Position numbers and translations under genes: made by a program. Positions 8,885 through 18,213 of a DNA stretch of 48,084 nucleotides are shown here, one piece after another; the stretch's first letter is position 1; every line of letters begins with the position of its first letter. The notes under the pieces are model-generated. The model did no database searches, had not been told where the DNA came from, and was given only the letters and a program-made list of their open reading frames with translations. The stretch is from an uncultured Gammaproteobacteria bacterium (GTDB lineage Bacteria > Pseudomonadota > Gammaproteobacteria > SZUA-140), in the NCBI GenBank assembly GCA_945787155.1, contig CALZHD010000010.1:1-48084 (forward strand). The letters run 5' to 3'.

Positions 8885-10246
8885 CTAGCCATGAATATCC
8901 CCCGCAGGTATAGCTTGCTTACCTTGAAGATAACTCTTCTCTTTATAAAACCTCACCACCAACAGAAAGAGCAGCGCGGTCACTAGCATTAAAATAGTAA
9001 AGAACCAGAAATAATCGGCACCTGCTAATTTACTGCTGCCATCGGGATTTTGAATGAAAAAATTCACCGCGCTGGTAAAGAGATTCCCCAGTGAAATAGA
9101 GATCATAAAAAACGCCATGATGAATGACTTCATCTTGCGCGGTGCCTGGGTGTAGGAGAACTCGAGGCAGGTGATCGAGACCATCACCTCTGCGCTGGTA
9201 AGCCCCACATAGGCGAGCAGTTGCCAGCCGATATGGGGTGTTAGTCCTGCGTCGATCTGCACCTGTACCCATGATGGAATGGTAAATGCCAGCGCACCTA
9301 GAAAGAGGCCGATGGCGATCTTGCGCAGTGGGGTTAAGCGAAAAACACGTTCGAGCGCGGGATAAATCAGATAGGCGAAGAGTGGGATCAACAACATCAC
9401 CAGCAGTGGATTAGCTGCCTGGATCTGCGATGGTAGCAGCTCCACGCCGAAGATCACCCGGTCCATCTGCTGTGCCTGAAACACCCACGAAGAACCGGTC
9501 TGATCGAACAGTGCCCAGAACACCGCGATGAAGAGATAGATGATGCAGAGCTTGCCCAGCGCACGCAGCCCTTCGCCGCTAAACGCCTCCTTCGCAAAGG
9601 AGATACCCGCGGGCGGTACGTGGACAAATTTATGGCGTCCCATCCAGAACACAGCGGTGGCGGTGAGCATCAGCACTCCCGGCACACCAAATGCCAGCGA
9701 GGCGCCGTAGTGTTGCAACATCCACGGTGTCGCCAGCATTGAGATAAATGCGCCGAGGTTGATCGAAAAATAGAACCAGCCAAAGGTGCGTGACAGCAAG
9801 TGGTTGTTGCGCTGGCTGAACTGGTCACCCATATGGGCCGAGACACATGGTTTAATCCCACCGGCACCGAGCGCGATGAGGCCGAGGCCGATCATCAAAC
9901 CGATGCGCGTATCGTCAAGCGCCAGCGCAAAGTGGCCTGCGCAGTAGACCAGTGATAGCAGGATGATGGTGCGGAATTTACCGAGGAAGACATCGGAGAG
10001 TAACGCACCCAGGATGGGGGTGAGATAGACCGCTGAGACAAAGAGATGGAACCAGCCTTTGGCCTCGTCTTCGCTCATCACCGCAGAAACACCGTCACTA
10101 TTCACCAGATATTGGGTCATAAAGACCACCAAAATGGCGCGCATGCCGTAAAAGCTAAAGCGTTCGGCGGCTTCGTTACCGATGATGTAGGGGATCCCGC
10201 GAGGTAGTTCTGTTGAAGTGACCGGCTCGCTGCGGTAGTGACTCAT
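8885..10246 (-). CDS. POT/PTR-family proton-dependent oligopeptide transporter
   Basis: Inner-membrane proton symporter for di- and tripeptides. The 453-residue protein has the family hallmark near the N-terminus, GNEAAERFSFYGMRA (ExxERFxYYG-type, about residues 23-37), the second signature around FGWFYFSINLGAFIS, and about 12 hydrophobic segments ending in LVTALLFLLVVRFY. Its length is at the short end for POT proteins. It is divergent from speB with a 143-bp shared upstream region. Some POT members carry other substrates, and specificity cannot be read from sequence. Confidence 0.9.
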   Translation of the reverse strand: MSHYRSEPVTSTELPRGIPYIIGNEAAERFSFYGMRAILVVFMTQYLVNSDGVSAVMSEDEAKGWFHLFVSAVYLTPILGALLSDVFLGKFRTIILLSLVYCAGHFALALDDTRIGLMIGLGLIALGAGGIKPCVSAHMGDQFSQRNNHLLSRTFGWFYFSINLGAFISMLATPWMLQHYGASLAFGVPGVLMLTATAVFWMGRHKFVHVPPAGISFAKEAFSGEGLRALGKLCIIYLFIAVFWALFDQTGSSWVFQAQQMDRVIFGVELLPSQIQAANPLLVMLLIPLFAYLIYPALERVFRLTPLRKIAIGLFLGALAFTIPSWVQVQIDAGLTPHIGWQLLAYVGLTSAEVMVSITCLEFSYTQAPRKMKSFIMAFFMISISLGNLFTSAVNFFIQNPDGSSKLAGADYFWFFTILMLVTALLFLLVVRFYKEKSYLQGKQAIPAGDIHG

Positions 10247-10389
10247 AGAATTTTCTCTCCTTGGGAGATCCCTATTCTGTCATTTTCCGATGACGAGTGA
10301 CAATCTTGCTGTGTGCTCGTTTTGAATAATGAATTCTTTAAATCGTGGGCAGGGTAATTTCGGCGCATTGTTAATGCGAAAATAACAAA

Positions 10390-10412
10390 ATGATGGCAAA
10401 ATCCGCCATCAT
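10390..10412. promoter_or_regulatory. palindrome overlapping the speB start region
   Basis: ATGATGGC (10390-10397) and GCCATCAT (10405-10412) form a perfect 8-bp stem with a 7-nt loop. It spans all the upstream ATG candidates of speB, the third of which (10411) lies on the 3' arm. Folded in mRNA it would hide the start; as DNA it could be an operator. Confidence 0.4.
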
Positions 10413-11346
10413 GAAAAATCAGATGCAATTCCTGTCTCTCCCCAGTGCCCCCTTAACTGAAACGGATGTAGTGATCCTGCCGGTACCGCACGAGCAGACC
10501 GTGACCTATAAGCCCGGTACCGCGAACGGACCGCAGGCGATCCTGGCGGCCAGTGAGCAGTTGGAGTTCTATGAAGAGGATATGGGGTGGTGTCCACTGG
10601 AATATATGAAGCTGGCGGTGGTGCCTGCAATTACCTCCAATGCGGATGAAACCGATGAGATGTTTCACAACAGGCTGTTTGAGACCACCCAGCAACTCTC
10701 CCATGAACTCCCTGACGAAGCGCTGTTGATTGCCCTCGGCGGTGAGCACTCGATTACCCCTGATATGCTCTTTGCCCGCATACCACATGGTGGCACAGTG
10801 GTGCATATCGATGCCCATGCCGACCTGCGCCCCAGTTATCACGGCTCTATCTATAACCACGCCTGTCCGATGCTTCGGATCAGGAAGCGGGGCTATCAAT
10901 TGATCCAAATTGGAATCCGCTCGTTAAATGCAGATGAGGCAACTAGAATAGCTACGGATGATGGCATCACGGCCTGGTTTGATCGCGCGCTACAGCAGCC
11001 CGCTGTCTGGCAGCAGCTGCTGGATCAGCTGGCCGCGCTCACTGGCCCGGTGTGGCTCAGCATCGACATGGACGGCTTCGACCCAGCACTGATCGCGGGG
11101 GTTGGCACACCGCAACCGGGTGGGCTCTCGTGGCATCAGGGACTGGATATAGTACAGACGCTGACCAACAATCGCGCCATCGATCTTCGCAATATTGATA
11201 TCGTTGAGCTCGCCCCTGAGCCATCCCGTGTCTCCGAGATGATGACCGCCAAGCTGGTACAGAAGTGTTTCTCCTACTGGGGTAAGGCCAACGGCTACCA
11301 CCAGCGTGCGCCACAGGGATCGCAGTCTGGGGTCGACGATGAGTGA
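10390..11346 (+). CDS. speB: Agmatinase (agmatine ureohydrolase)
   Basis: Hydrolyses agmatine to putrescine and urea. The ureohydrolase manganese-binding motifs are all present: GGEHS (about residue 117), DAHAD (about 140) and SIDMDGFDP (about 223). EQLEFYEEDM and NGPQAIL also fit the agmatinase branch. The start is uncertain: ATGs at 10390, 10393, 10411 and 10423 are in frame and none has a good Shine-Dalgarno. 10411 (MKNQMQF) would give a more usual N-terminus. The end overlaps speA by 8 nt, so the decarboxylase and the hydrolase are co-expressed. Confidence 0.92.
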   Translation: MMAKSAIMKNQMQFLSLPSAPLTETDVVILPVPHEQTVTYKPGTANGPQAILAASEQLEFYEEDMGWCPLEYMKLAVVPAITSNADETDEMFHNRLFETTQQLSHELPDEALLIALGGEHSITPDMLFARIPHGGTVVHIDAHADLRPSYHGSIYNHACPMLRIRKRGYQLIQIGIRSLNADEATRIATDDGITAWFDRALQQPAVWQQLLDQLAALTGPVWLSIDMDGFDPALIAGVGTPQPGGLSWHQGLDIVQTLTNNRAIDLRNIDIVELAPEPSRVSEMMTAKLVQKCFSYWGKANGYHQRAPQGSQSGVDDE

Positions 11347-13261
11347 TAAAAAGTGGCATGTCAGCGATGCTGCCAGACTTTATCAGCTGCCGGGCTGGAG
11401 TGGTGGTTTCTTCAATATCAATGAAGCGGGCAACATTGAAGCTGTTAATAACGGTAACAGCATCGATCTGAAAGCGTTGTGTGATGAGCTGGCTGCACAG
11501 GGGTTACATCCACCGCTGCTGCTGCGCTTCTCTGATCTGCTCAAGCGACGCATGAAGCAGATCTATAAACGTTTTACTATCGCCCGTGAAGAGTCGCAAT
11601 ACGACGGTAAGTATTACGGTGTCTATCCCATCAAGGTGAATCAGCAACGTCAGGTGGTCGAGGAGATTGTCGAGTACGGTGCCGCCTTTAACTGGGGGCT
11701 GGAGGCCGGTTCGAAACCGGAGCTGCATGCGACCCTCGCAATGCTGGAAGATGTTGAAGGATTGATCATCTGTAACGGTTATAAAGATCAGGAGTTCATT
11801 GAACTGGCACTGATGGGGCTGAAGATGGGCAAGCGGGTTTTCATTGTGGTCGAGAAACCTAACGAGCTGGAGCTGATCCTCAATACTGCGGAACGACTCC
11901 AGGTTCAGCCGCTGATCGGTCTGCGCTGTCGTCTTGCCGCCACCAGTAAAGGGCAATGGGATAGCTCGGGTGGCGACATGTCGAAGTTCGGCCTCTCCGC
12001 ATCGGAACTGCTCAGTGCTATCAATAAGCTTAAACAGGCCAATCGACTTGATTGCCTGCGCCTGTTGCACTTTCACATCGGTAGTCAGGTGCCAGATATT
12101 CAGAGCATCAAAGATGCGATGCAGGAGGCGGCGCGCTATTTTGTTGAGACACGCCAGCTCGGTGCGCCGATCGATTTTATCGATGTCGGTGGTGGCCTCG
12201 GTGTTAACTACGAAGGGAGCGTTCCAGGAAATCTCAGCGCCGTCAACTACACCCTGCAGGAGTACGCCAACGCCATCGTCTGGACGATGCAGCAGGTCTG
12301 CAATGAAGAGGGGTTGAGTCACCCCAATATCATCTCGGAGTCGGGCCGTGCGCTGGTGGCACACCACGCGGTGCTGATCGTTGATGTGCTGGGTGTCACC
12401 AAACGGACCGAAGAGACCCCGCCGCAAGCGCCAGCCGCCGATAGTCCGTTACAGCTGCGCCAGCTATGGGAGACGCTCAACGAGCTGGGGCAGATACCAT
12501 CGCGTGAAATACTGCACGATGCCATTTCGCTGCGTGAGGATATGAATAAATTGTTCAACCTGGGCCACGCCTCGCTTGCTGATCGTGCGCTGACGGACGA
12601 CATCTACTGGCGTCTGGTCAACAGCATCATGCGGCGCCTGGATGCGAAAGAGGTCGAACGGTTGATGCCAGAATTGAAGCGCCAAATGGCCGACCGCTAT
12701 TTCTGCAACTTCTCGGTGTTCCAGTCACTGCCGGATGCCTGGGCGATCAATCAGGTATTCCCGGTGATGCCGATCCATCGATTGAACGAAGAACCGACAC
12801 AGCAAGCCATTCTGGTCGACATCACCTGCGACTCTGACGGTACCCTGCAGAATTTCCCACTAGAGAACGGTAATTCAAAAACCCTGCCACTGCACCCGGA
12901 GCACCCCGGCGAACGGTATCTGCTCGGCATATTCCTGACCGGTGCCTATCAGGAGATTCTCGGCGATCTGCACAATCTGTTTGGCGACACCCATGCGGTT
13001 CATATTCGTATGGATGGCGATAAATACGAGTTGGAACAGGTGGTCGAGGGGGAGACGGTTGCTGAAGTGCTGGACTATGTGCAGTTCCACGAGACGGTGC
13101 TGATTGACCGCATGCGGCGTCAGGTGCAGGAGGCACGCCGTGAAGGTCGACTGAGTGCGCGGGAAGCCAACGCCTTTCTGCGTTTCTACCAGGAGGGGTT
13201 GAAGGGCTACACCTACCTTGAAGAAGATACACCGACGATTGCGTTTAGAGCGGAAGAGTGA
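11339..13261 (+). CDS. speA: Biosynthetic arginine decarboxylase
   Basis: PLP-dependent decarboxylase turning arginine into agmatine, the substrate of the preceding agmatinase. I chose the ATG at 11339 (MSDKKWHVSDA), within the end of speB, instead of an earlier in-frame ATG at 11306. The product is 640 residues, the usual SpeA length. Key features are the PLP lysine in GVYPIKVNQQ (K99), GLEAGSKPEL, the HFHIGSQ motif, DVGGGLGVNY, SESGRALVAHHA and the C-terminal VHIRMDGDKYELEQVVEGETV. Together with speB it forms a two-gene putrescine unit. Confidence 0.96.
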   Translation: MSDKKWHVSDAARLYQLPGWSGGFFNINEAGNIEAVNNGNSIDLKALCDELAAQGLHPPLLLRFSDLLKRRMKQIYKRFTIAREESQYDGKYYGVYPIKVNQQRQVVEEIVEYGAAFNWGLEAGSKPELHATLAMLEDVEGLIICNGYKDQEFIELALMGLKMGKRVFIVVEKPNELELILNTAERLQVQPLIGLRCRLAATSKGQWDSSGGDMSKFGLSASELLSAINKLKQANRLDCLRLLHFHIGSQVPDIQSIKDAMQEAARYFVETRQLGAPIDFIDVGGGLGVNYEGSVPGNLSAVNYTLQEYANAIVWTMQQVCNEEGLSHPNIISESGRALVAHHAVLIVDVLGVTKRTEETPPQAPAADSPLQLRQLWETLNELGQIPSREILHDAISLREDMNKLFNLGHASLADRALTDDIYWRLVNSIMRRLDAKEVERLMPELKRQMADRYFCNFSVFQSLPDAWAINQVFPVMPIHRLNEEPTQQAILVDITCDSDGTLQNFPLENGNSKTLPLHPEHPGERYLLGIFLTGAYQEILGDLHNLFGDTHAVHIRMDGDKYELEQVVEGETVAEVLDYVQFHETVLIDRMRRQVQEARREGRLSAREANAFLRFYQEGLKGYTYLEEDTPTIAFRAEE

Positions 13262-13282
13262 TGTGCGGAGTCGTTACGGCAT

Positions 13283-14416
13283 TTATGAGAGACGCGCTTC
13301 GTAATCCTGATAACCGAACCTGCGTACCACCTCTATACGCCCATCTTCATGCTGGATTGCAATCGATGGGTGATTCACGCCGTTGAACATGGAGGTCTTG
13401 ACCATCGTGTAGTGGATCATATCTTCAAAGATAATACGCTCACCGATAGTCAGTGGCTGGTCAAAAGAGTAGTCTCCGATCACATCGCCGGCGAGACAGG
13501 TTAATCCCCCCAGTCGGTAGGTGTGTGGCTTTTCACCGGGTGGCGCGCCGTCGCGTACCTCGGCGCGGTAGGGCATCTCCAGCACATCGGGCATGTGGGC
13601 GGTGGCCGAGGTATCTAACAGGGCGATTTGCAGGCCGCCACGCATCATTAAATCGATCACGGTGGTGATCAATGTGCCGCTGCGCCAGGCGATGGCTGAA
13701 CCGGGCTCCAGCACTACTTCTAGTCTCGGGTGGCGCTGACGGAACGCCTTCAATACGCGAATCAGGCGTTCAACATCGTAACCCGCTCGCGTCATCAGAT
13801 GACCGCCGCCAAGGTTGAGCCACTTCAGCTGTGGTAGTAGATGGCCGAAGCGCTGCTCGACCGCTTCAATCAGTCGTTCAGTGGCATCCGCGCCGCATTC
13901 ACAGAGTGCATGTACATGCAGCCCTTCGATCCCCTGCGGCAGGCCCTCGGCTAGTTCGTACGCTGGAATACCGAGGCGTGACTGCTCACTGCAGGGGTTG
14001 TAGAGGTCGGTCTCAACCTCATCAATGCCCGGATTGACCCGCAGGCCACAGGAGATAGCGGTGGCCTGTGCCTGCGCACGGAAACGCTGCCACTGGCTGA
14101 GTGAGTTGAAGGAGATGCGCTCCGCAAGTGTCAGTAATTCAGGAAACTCTGCATCGGTATAGGCCGGGGCGTAGAGATGGATATGCCCACCAAAGTGTTC
14201 TCGTGCCAGCCGTGCCTCGTTGTAGGAGCTGGCCGAGCAGCCGGAGAGGTAGTCACGCACGATCGGAAAGGTCGACCACATTGCAAAGCCCTTCAGTGCC
14301 AGGATGATGGTGCAGTCCGACTCGCGCTGAACGTGGTTGATAAGCTCCAGATTTTTCTTGAGCTTGGCGACCTCTAGCAGAAAACAGGGGGATGGAATTT
14401 GTGTCGCGTCAGTCAT
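13283..14416 (-). CDS. nspC: Carboxynorspermidine/carboxyspermidine decarboxylase
   Basis: PLP enzyme of the alanine-racemase-fold decarboxylases that makes spermidine or norspermidine from the carboxy form. The ATG at 14416 (MTDATQIPSP, 377 residues) was chosen because upstream residues overlap the neighbour's 3' end. Visible motifs are the PLP lysine in LALKGFAMWS (K42), HALCECG, LNLGGGHLMTR, LEPGSAIAW and GDVIGDYSF. It lies 13 nt after the dehydrogenase gene. A truncated duplicate of its 5' end is present at about 23.3-23.6 kb. With no speD/speE in view, this route may supply the cell's spermidine. Confidence 0.94.
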   Translation of the reverse strand: MTDATQIPSPCFLLEVAKLKKNLELINHVQRESDCTIILALKGFAMWSTFPIVRDYLSGCSASSYNEARLAREHFGGHIHLYAPAYTDAEFPELLTLAERISFNSLSQWQRFRAQAQATAISCGLRVNPGIDEVETDLYNPCSEQSRLGIPAYELAEGLPQGIEGLHVHALCECGADATERLIEAVEQRFGHLLPQLKWLNLGGGHLMTRAGYDVERLIRVLKAFRQRHPRLEVVLEPGSAIAWRSGTLITTVIDLMMRGGLQIALLDTSATAHMPDVLEMPYRAEVRDGAPPGEKPHTYRLGGLTCLAGDVIGDYSFDQPLTIGERIIFEDMIHYTMVKTSMFNGVNHPSIAIQHEDGRIEVVRRFGYQDYEARLS

Positions 14417-14429
14417 GATTCGCGTTGCT

Positions 14430-15653
14430 TTAAATGACCAATAGCCGGTCAATCGGTAGTGCATCGACATCGATGTCACACTCAACGTCGTTCCACGGCA
14501 GGCCGTAGCGGTTGAGGTCATCCATAAAAGGATCCGGATCGAACTGCTCCATGTTCCACACACCGGCCTCTTTCCACTTGCCTTGAAGCATCATCTTGGC
14601 GCCGATCATCGCCGGGACGCCGGTGGTGTAGGAGACGCCCTGTGCACCGGTCTCTTTATAGCAGCTTTCGTGGTCGCAGATGTTGTAGATATAACGCGAT
14701 ACTGGCTTGCCATCCTTTTCCCCTTTGATGATGCAACCGATGTTGGTCTTGCCTTTGGTGCGCGGACCGAGTGTTGCCGGGTCGGGCAGCAGTGCCTTGA
14801 GAAATTGCAGCGGTACGATCTGTTGCCCCTGAAATTCGATCGGTTCGATACTGTCGAGACCGATGTTCTGGAACACTTCCAGATGTTTCAGGTAGCTATC
14901 ACCAAAGGTCATCCAGAAACGCATCCGTTTGATGCCGGGGATGTGTTTAGCCAGTGATTCCATCTCTTCATGGTAGAGCAGAAACATCTTGCGCGGGCCG
15001 ATCTCGGGAAAATCAAACACGCGCGAGATCTCCATTGGCTGAGTCTCAATCCACGCGCCATTCTCAAAGTAGCGACCATTGGCAGTCACTTCACGGATAT
15101 TGATCTCGGGATTGAAGTTGGTGGCAAACGCATAGCCGTGATCACCCGCATTGCAGTCGAGAATGTCGACCGTATCGATGCGATCAAAGTGATGTTTCAA
15201 TGCATAGGCGGTGAAGACATTGGTGACCCCCGGATCAAAACCGGAACCGAGCAGCGCCGTGATGCCTGCCGCCTTGAAGCGATCCTGATAAGCCCACTGC
15301 CATTTGTATTCGAACTTCGCTTCATCCAGCGGTTCATAGTTGGCGGTGTCGAGATAGTCGATACCGGTCTCGAGGCAGGCATCCATAATAGTCAGATCCT
15401 GGTAGGGCAGCGCCACATTGATCACCATTTTTGGTCCGATTTGACGGATGAGTTCAACCAGCTGTGGCACATTGTCGGCATCCACCTGTGCCGTTTTGAT
15501 ACGGTCGCCACCGATCTCTGTGGCGATCTGTTCGCATTTGGAAAGCGTACGGCTGGCGAGCCAGATATCACTAAAGACCTCTGGCAACTGCGCACATTTA
15601 TGGGTAACCACGCGGCCAACGCCACCGGCACCAATGATCAACACTCTACTCAT
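14430..15653 (-). CDS. Carboxynorspermidine/carboxyspermidine dehydrogenase
   Basis: Saccharopine-dehydrogenase-family enzyme. It reductively condenses aspartate semialdehyde with putrescine or diaminopropane, using NADPH, to give carboxy(nor)spermidine. The 407-residue protein has the N-terminal Rossmann motif LIIGAGGVGRV (about residues 5-15), ASRTLSKCEQIA, GFDPGVTNVFTAYA, ILDCNAGDHGYAFATNF and a C-terminal segment with GVSYTTGVPAMIGA. It is the first gene of the pair with nspC and converges on speB-speA. Family members also include lysine dehydrogenases; the nspC partner fixes the call. Confidence 0.92.
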   Translation of the reverse strand: MSRVLIIGAGGVGRVVTHKCAQLPEVFSDIWLASRTLSKCEQIATEIGGDRIKTAQVDADNVPQLVELIRQIGPKMVINVALPYQDLTIMDACLETGIDYLDTANYEPLDEAKFEYKWQWAYQDRFKAAGITALLGSGFDPGVTNVFTAYALKHHFDRIDTVDILDCNAGDHGYAFATNFNPEINIREVTANGRYFENGAWIETQPMEISRVFDFPEIGPRKMFLLYHEEMESLAKHIPGIKRMRFWMTFGDSYLKHLEVFQNIGLDSIEPIEFQGQQIVPLQFLKALLPDPATLGPRTKGKTNIGCIIKGEKDGKPVSRYIYNICDHESCYKETGAQGVSYTTGVPAMIGAKMMLQGKWKEAGVWNMEQFDPDPFMDDLNRYGLPWNDVECDIDVDALPIDRLLVI

Positions 15654-15905
15654 AACAAGACCCTAAACAGGTATTGGGGGATTTGAGCGGCGATTTTAGA
15701 CTCTGTAATAGGGATATGTCATCAATTTTTTACCCCTAGTGATCATAATTAAAACGCCCCAACTGCTGGAGATCGATACTGTACGGTCAATCTTCATCAC
15801 CTTCAACGGAGTGGTTAAGTGAAGCATTGTATCGGTGCCGCCATTTAAAGTTAATGTGTAAATGGTCGCAATATCGGTTATAGCCAAATCTCCGTGGAGA
15901 ATGTT

Positions 15906-17828
15906 ATGGAGCGTCAATCGAATTTCGCATTTTCCGTTTTAATTGTCAGGGTTAAAACATTTCTTTTTATTTTTGTCTGCTTGATGGGCAGCATGTCTGG
16001 TGCGGCGGCGTCCGGGCCTGATAAGACTGCCAGCGTTACGTCGATTGATTGGCAGGAGTGGCGAGCCGAGACCTTCGCTGAGGCGAAACGGCTTGATAAA
16101 CCTCTGTTTCTATACATGAGCGCCGTATGGTGCATGAATTGCCATATCCTGGAAGAAAAAGTCTTAGGCAACCAGGAGATCGCGGATTATATCAACAAAA
16201 ATTTTATAGCCATGCGCGTCGACGCTGATGAGCGTCCCGATGTGGCAGAACGTTACGTTACCCGCGGCTTACCGACCTTTTCCTTTCTGATGCCCGATGG
16301 CAAGGTTATCGTGCAAGGAAATAACATTCCCCTCAGCGTGTTTCGCAAAAACATGAAGAAAGTGATTAGCCTCTACGATAATAAGCGCGACAAGATTTTT
16401 AAAGCTATCGCCAAGCGTGAAGGCCGAGAAACTCAATACACGCCGTCTTCCAGCGAAAGACTTACGCGCACCCTTGCGGACGATGTTGAAAAGTTGTTAG
16501 CGGCTGAGTTCGACGCCGAGTTTGGTGGTTTCGGTGATGGCGCCAAGTTTCCTCTTCCTTATAATTTGGAATTTTTGCTGCTTAAGCATTACTTGACGGG
16601 AGAGCGGCGCTATCTGGAGATGGTTGTTAGATCGCTGTCGAGCATGGGTAATGGGTTGATGGATACTGAGGAGGGCGGTTTTTACCGTTACTCTGTATCA
16701 CGTGACTGGAAAAGCCCTCATTACGAGAAGATGCTGGACACGAATGCCAGGCTGCTCACCATCATGCTAGATACTTATGCATTGACTAAAAATACTGAAA
16801 TTATGGCGTCCATCGCCACCACGATGGTATTTCTTGAGGGAATGCTATTTGATGTCAAACGTGGCGTCTATTACAGCAGTCAGGATGCCGAAGACGGTAG
16901 CTATTACCGCTTAAATCTAAGCGATCGTAAAAAACGCCAGCCACCCTATGTGGATAAGCGTGTCTTCACATCCACAAATGGAAAAATGGCGCTTGCCTTA
17001 ATAAAGGCAGCGGCTGTTTTTAACCAGATTAAAGGTGACTGGCGCAAAGATTCCGGTGCTGTAAATCATCCTGATTACATGAGTAGAGCGGTAGGGGTGT
17101 TCGATTACCTGGCGGGTGAGCTACGTGGCGGTGATGGCCTGATGTTGCATATGCATGGTATCAGTGAGCCTATCCTGGAAGATCAGATTGTTATGGCCTC
17201 ACTTGCTATCAATCTTTATGAAGTTACCGGTGACAGAAAATATCTTGATTTTGGGGTGTCGATAGCGGAGCTCACCATCGCATCGTTCTGGGATGTAGAG
17301 AAACTAGGGTTTTATTCTTTTCTCCCCAGGAAAGCTGTTTCCGCTTACCGACCCTCTTTAAAATCGATGGAATACAACGCATGGGCTGTTGATCTGTTTT
17401 GGAAGCTTTATTATCTGACCAAAAATGATGCCTACAAACAAATCGCAGGGGATATTTTTCGTGCATTTCCCGAAGCAGAGTCCGGAGTAGATATGATTAC
17501 CTCGGAAGCATTGCCCAAGTTTGCGGCAGTGCTGGAGAAATATTTGAGCCACCCTTTAGAAGCTAAGCTGATGATTGGTTCTGCGGAGAAAACGCCAGCT
17601 AACCTTCTGTCGCCTATTATGAGCGCTTACAGTCCCATGCGTATTGTCAAAATATTTAGCCCAGATAAAAACAAAGCCGAGATCGAGATGCTTGGCTATC
17701 CCATTAAGGCAGAAAACATGGCATATCTTTGCGTAAAGGAGATCTGTGTGGCGGCAGACGAGACTAAACTTAGTCAGGCGATGAAAACCATTGATGGCCT
17801 TTTCAAGAGGTCATCAATAATAGAGTAG
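15906..17828 (+). CDS. Secreted YyaL/DUF255-type thioredoxin-fold protein
   Basis: A 640-residue protein with an N-terminal signal sequence (hydrophobic VKTFLFIFVCLMGSM, then GAAASG). A thioredoxin-like DUF255 domain follows, with WCMNCH as the redox CxxC (about residues 76-81) and the cis-proline loop RGLPTFSF. The remainder looks like an (alpha/alpha)6-barrel of the N-acylglucosamine-epimerase type (GGFGDGAKFPLP, EEGGFYRYSV, HYEKMLDTNA, YSSQDAEDG). The function of the family is unsettled. I chose ATG 15906 over GTG 15894 because GTGGAGA just upstream is a good ribosome site. Export to the periplasm is inferred from the signal. Confidence 0.85.
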   Translation: MERQSNFAFSVLIVRVKTFLFIFVCLMGSMSGAAASGPDKTASVTSIDWQEWRAETFAEAKRLDKPLFLYMSAVWCMNCHILEEKVLGNQEIADYINKNFIAMRVDADERPDVAERYVTRGLPTFSFLMPDGKVIVQGNNIPLSVFRKNMKKVISLYDNKRDKIFKAIAKREGRETQYTPSSSERLTRTLADDVEKLLAAEFDAEFGGFGDGAKFPLPYNLEFLLLKHYLTGERRYLEMVVRSLSSMGNGLMDTEEGGFYRYSVSRDWKSPHYEKMLDTNARLLTIMLDTYALTKNTEIMASIATTMVFLEGMLFDVKRGVYYSSQDAEDGSYYRLNLSDRKKRQPPYVDKRVFTSTNGKMALALIKAAAVFNQIKGDWRKDSGAVNHPDYMSRAVGVFDYLAGELRGGDGLMLHMHGISEPILEDQIVMASLAINLYEVTGDRKYLDFGVSIAELTIASFWDVEKLGFYSFLPRKAVSAYRPSLKSMEYNAWAVDLFWKLYYLTKNDAYKQIAGDIFRAFPEAESGVDMITSEALPKFAAVLEKYLSHPLEAKLMIGSAEKTPANLLSPIMSAYSPMRIVKIFSPDKNKAEIEMLGYPIKAENMAYLCVKEICVAADETKLSQAMKTIDGLFKRSSIIE

Positions 17829-18213
17829 TTAACCTGCCGCCTATAGCTATAAACGTCAGTACTCTCAAGTAATTTTCCTATTGTCGATTTTTTATTCGCT
17901 AACTTGACAACTTTCCCCTGAGGCAAAACATCTGCACTGTGGCTTTTTCTTATTTCCGTAATCACTGTAACTCAATGAGTTGCTCGGCTGAAGCCAATGC
18001 AATTTCTTTAAGTGGAGGTCATTTTATCTTTCCACTACACCGTCCAGCAGGGGGGCGGTAAATCATAAAACAATAGTTGACTCTTTGGTCAAACTATTGT
18101 TTTATGTAGGTTATTATGATAGTCGTGTATTGTTATTGTAATGAATACAGTGTGATATAAGGAACGATCGGATATCTGACCTAAATAGATTAATCTTAAA
18201 TGGAGAAAACACA
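17829..18213. other. intergenic region upstream of the porin gene
   Basis: About 385 bases. It contains the long palindrome at 18064-18106 and presumably the porin promoter just downstream. No open frame here has a believable start or product. Confidence 0.5.
18064..18106. promoter_or_regulatory. long AT-rich palindrome upstream of porin
   Basis: CATAAAACAATAGTTGAC (18064-18081) and GTCAAACTATTGTTTTATG (18088-18106) are reverse complements over 18 bp with one bulged base and a 6-nt loop. It ends 108 bases before the porin ATG. It could be an operator, a bidirectional terminator for the gene upstream, or an RNA hairpin; the sequence alone does not decide. Confidence 0.6.
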
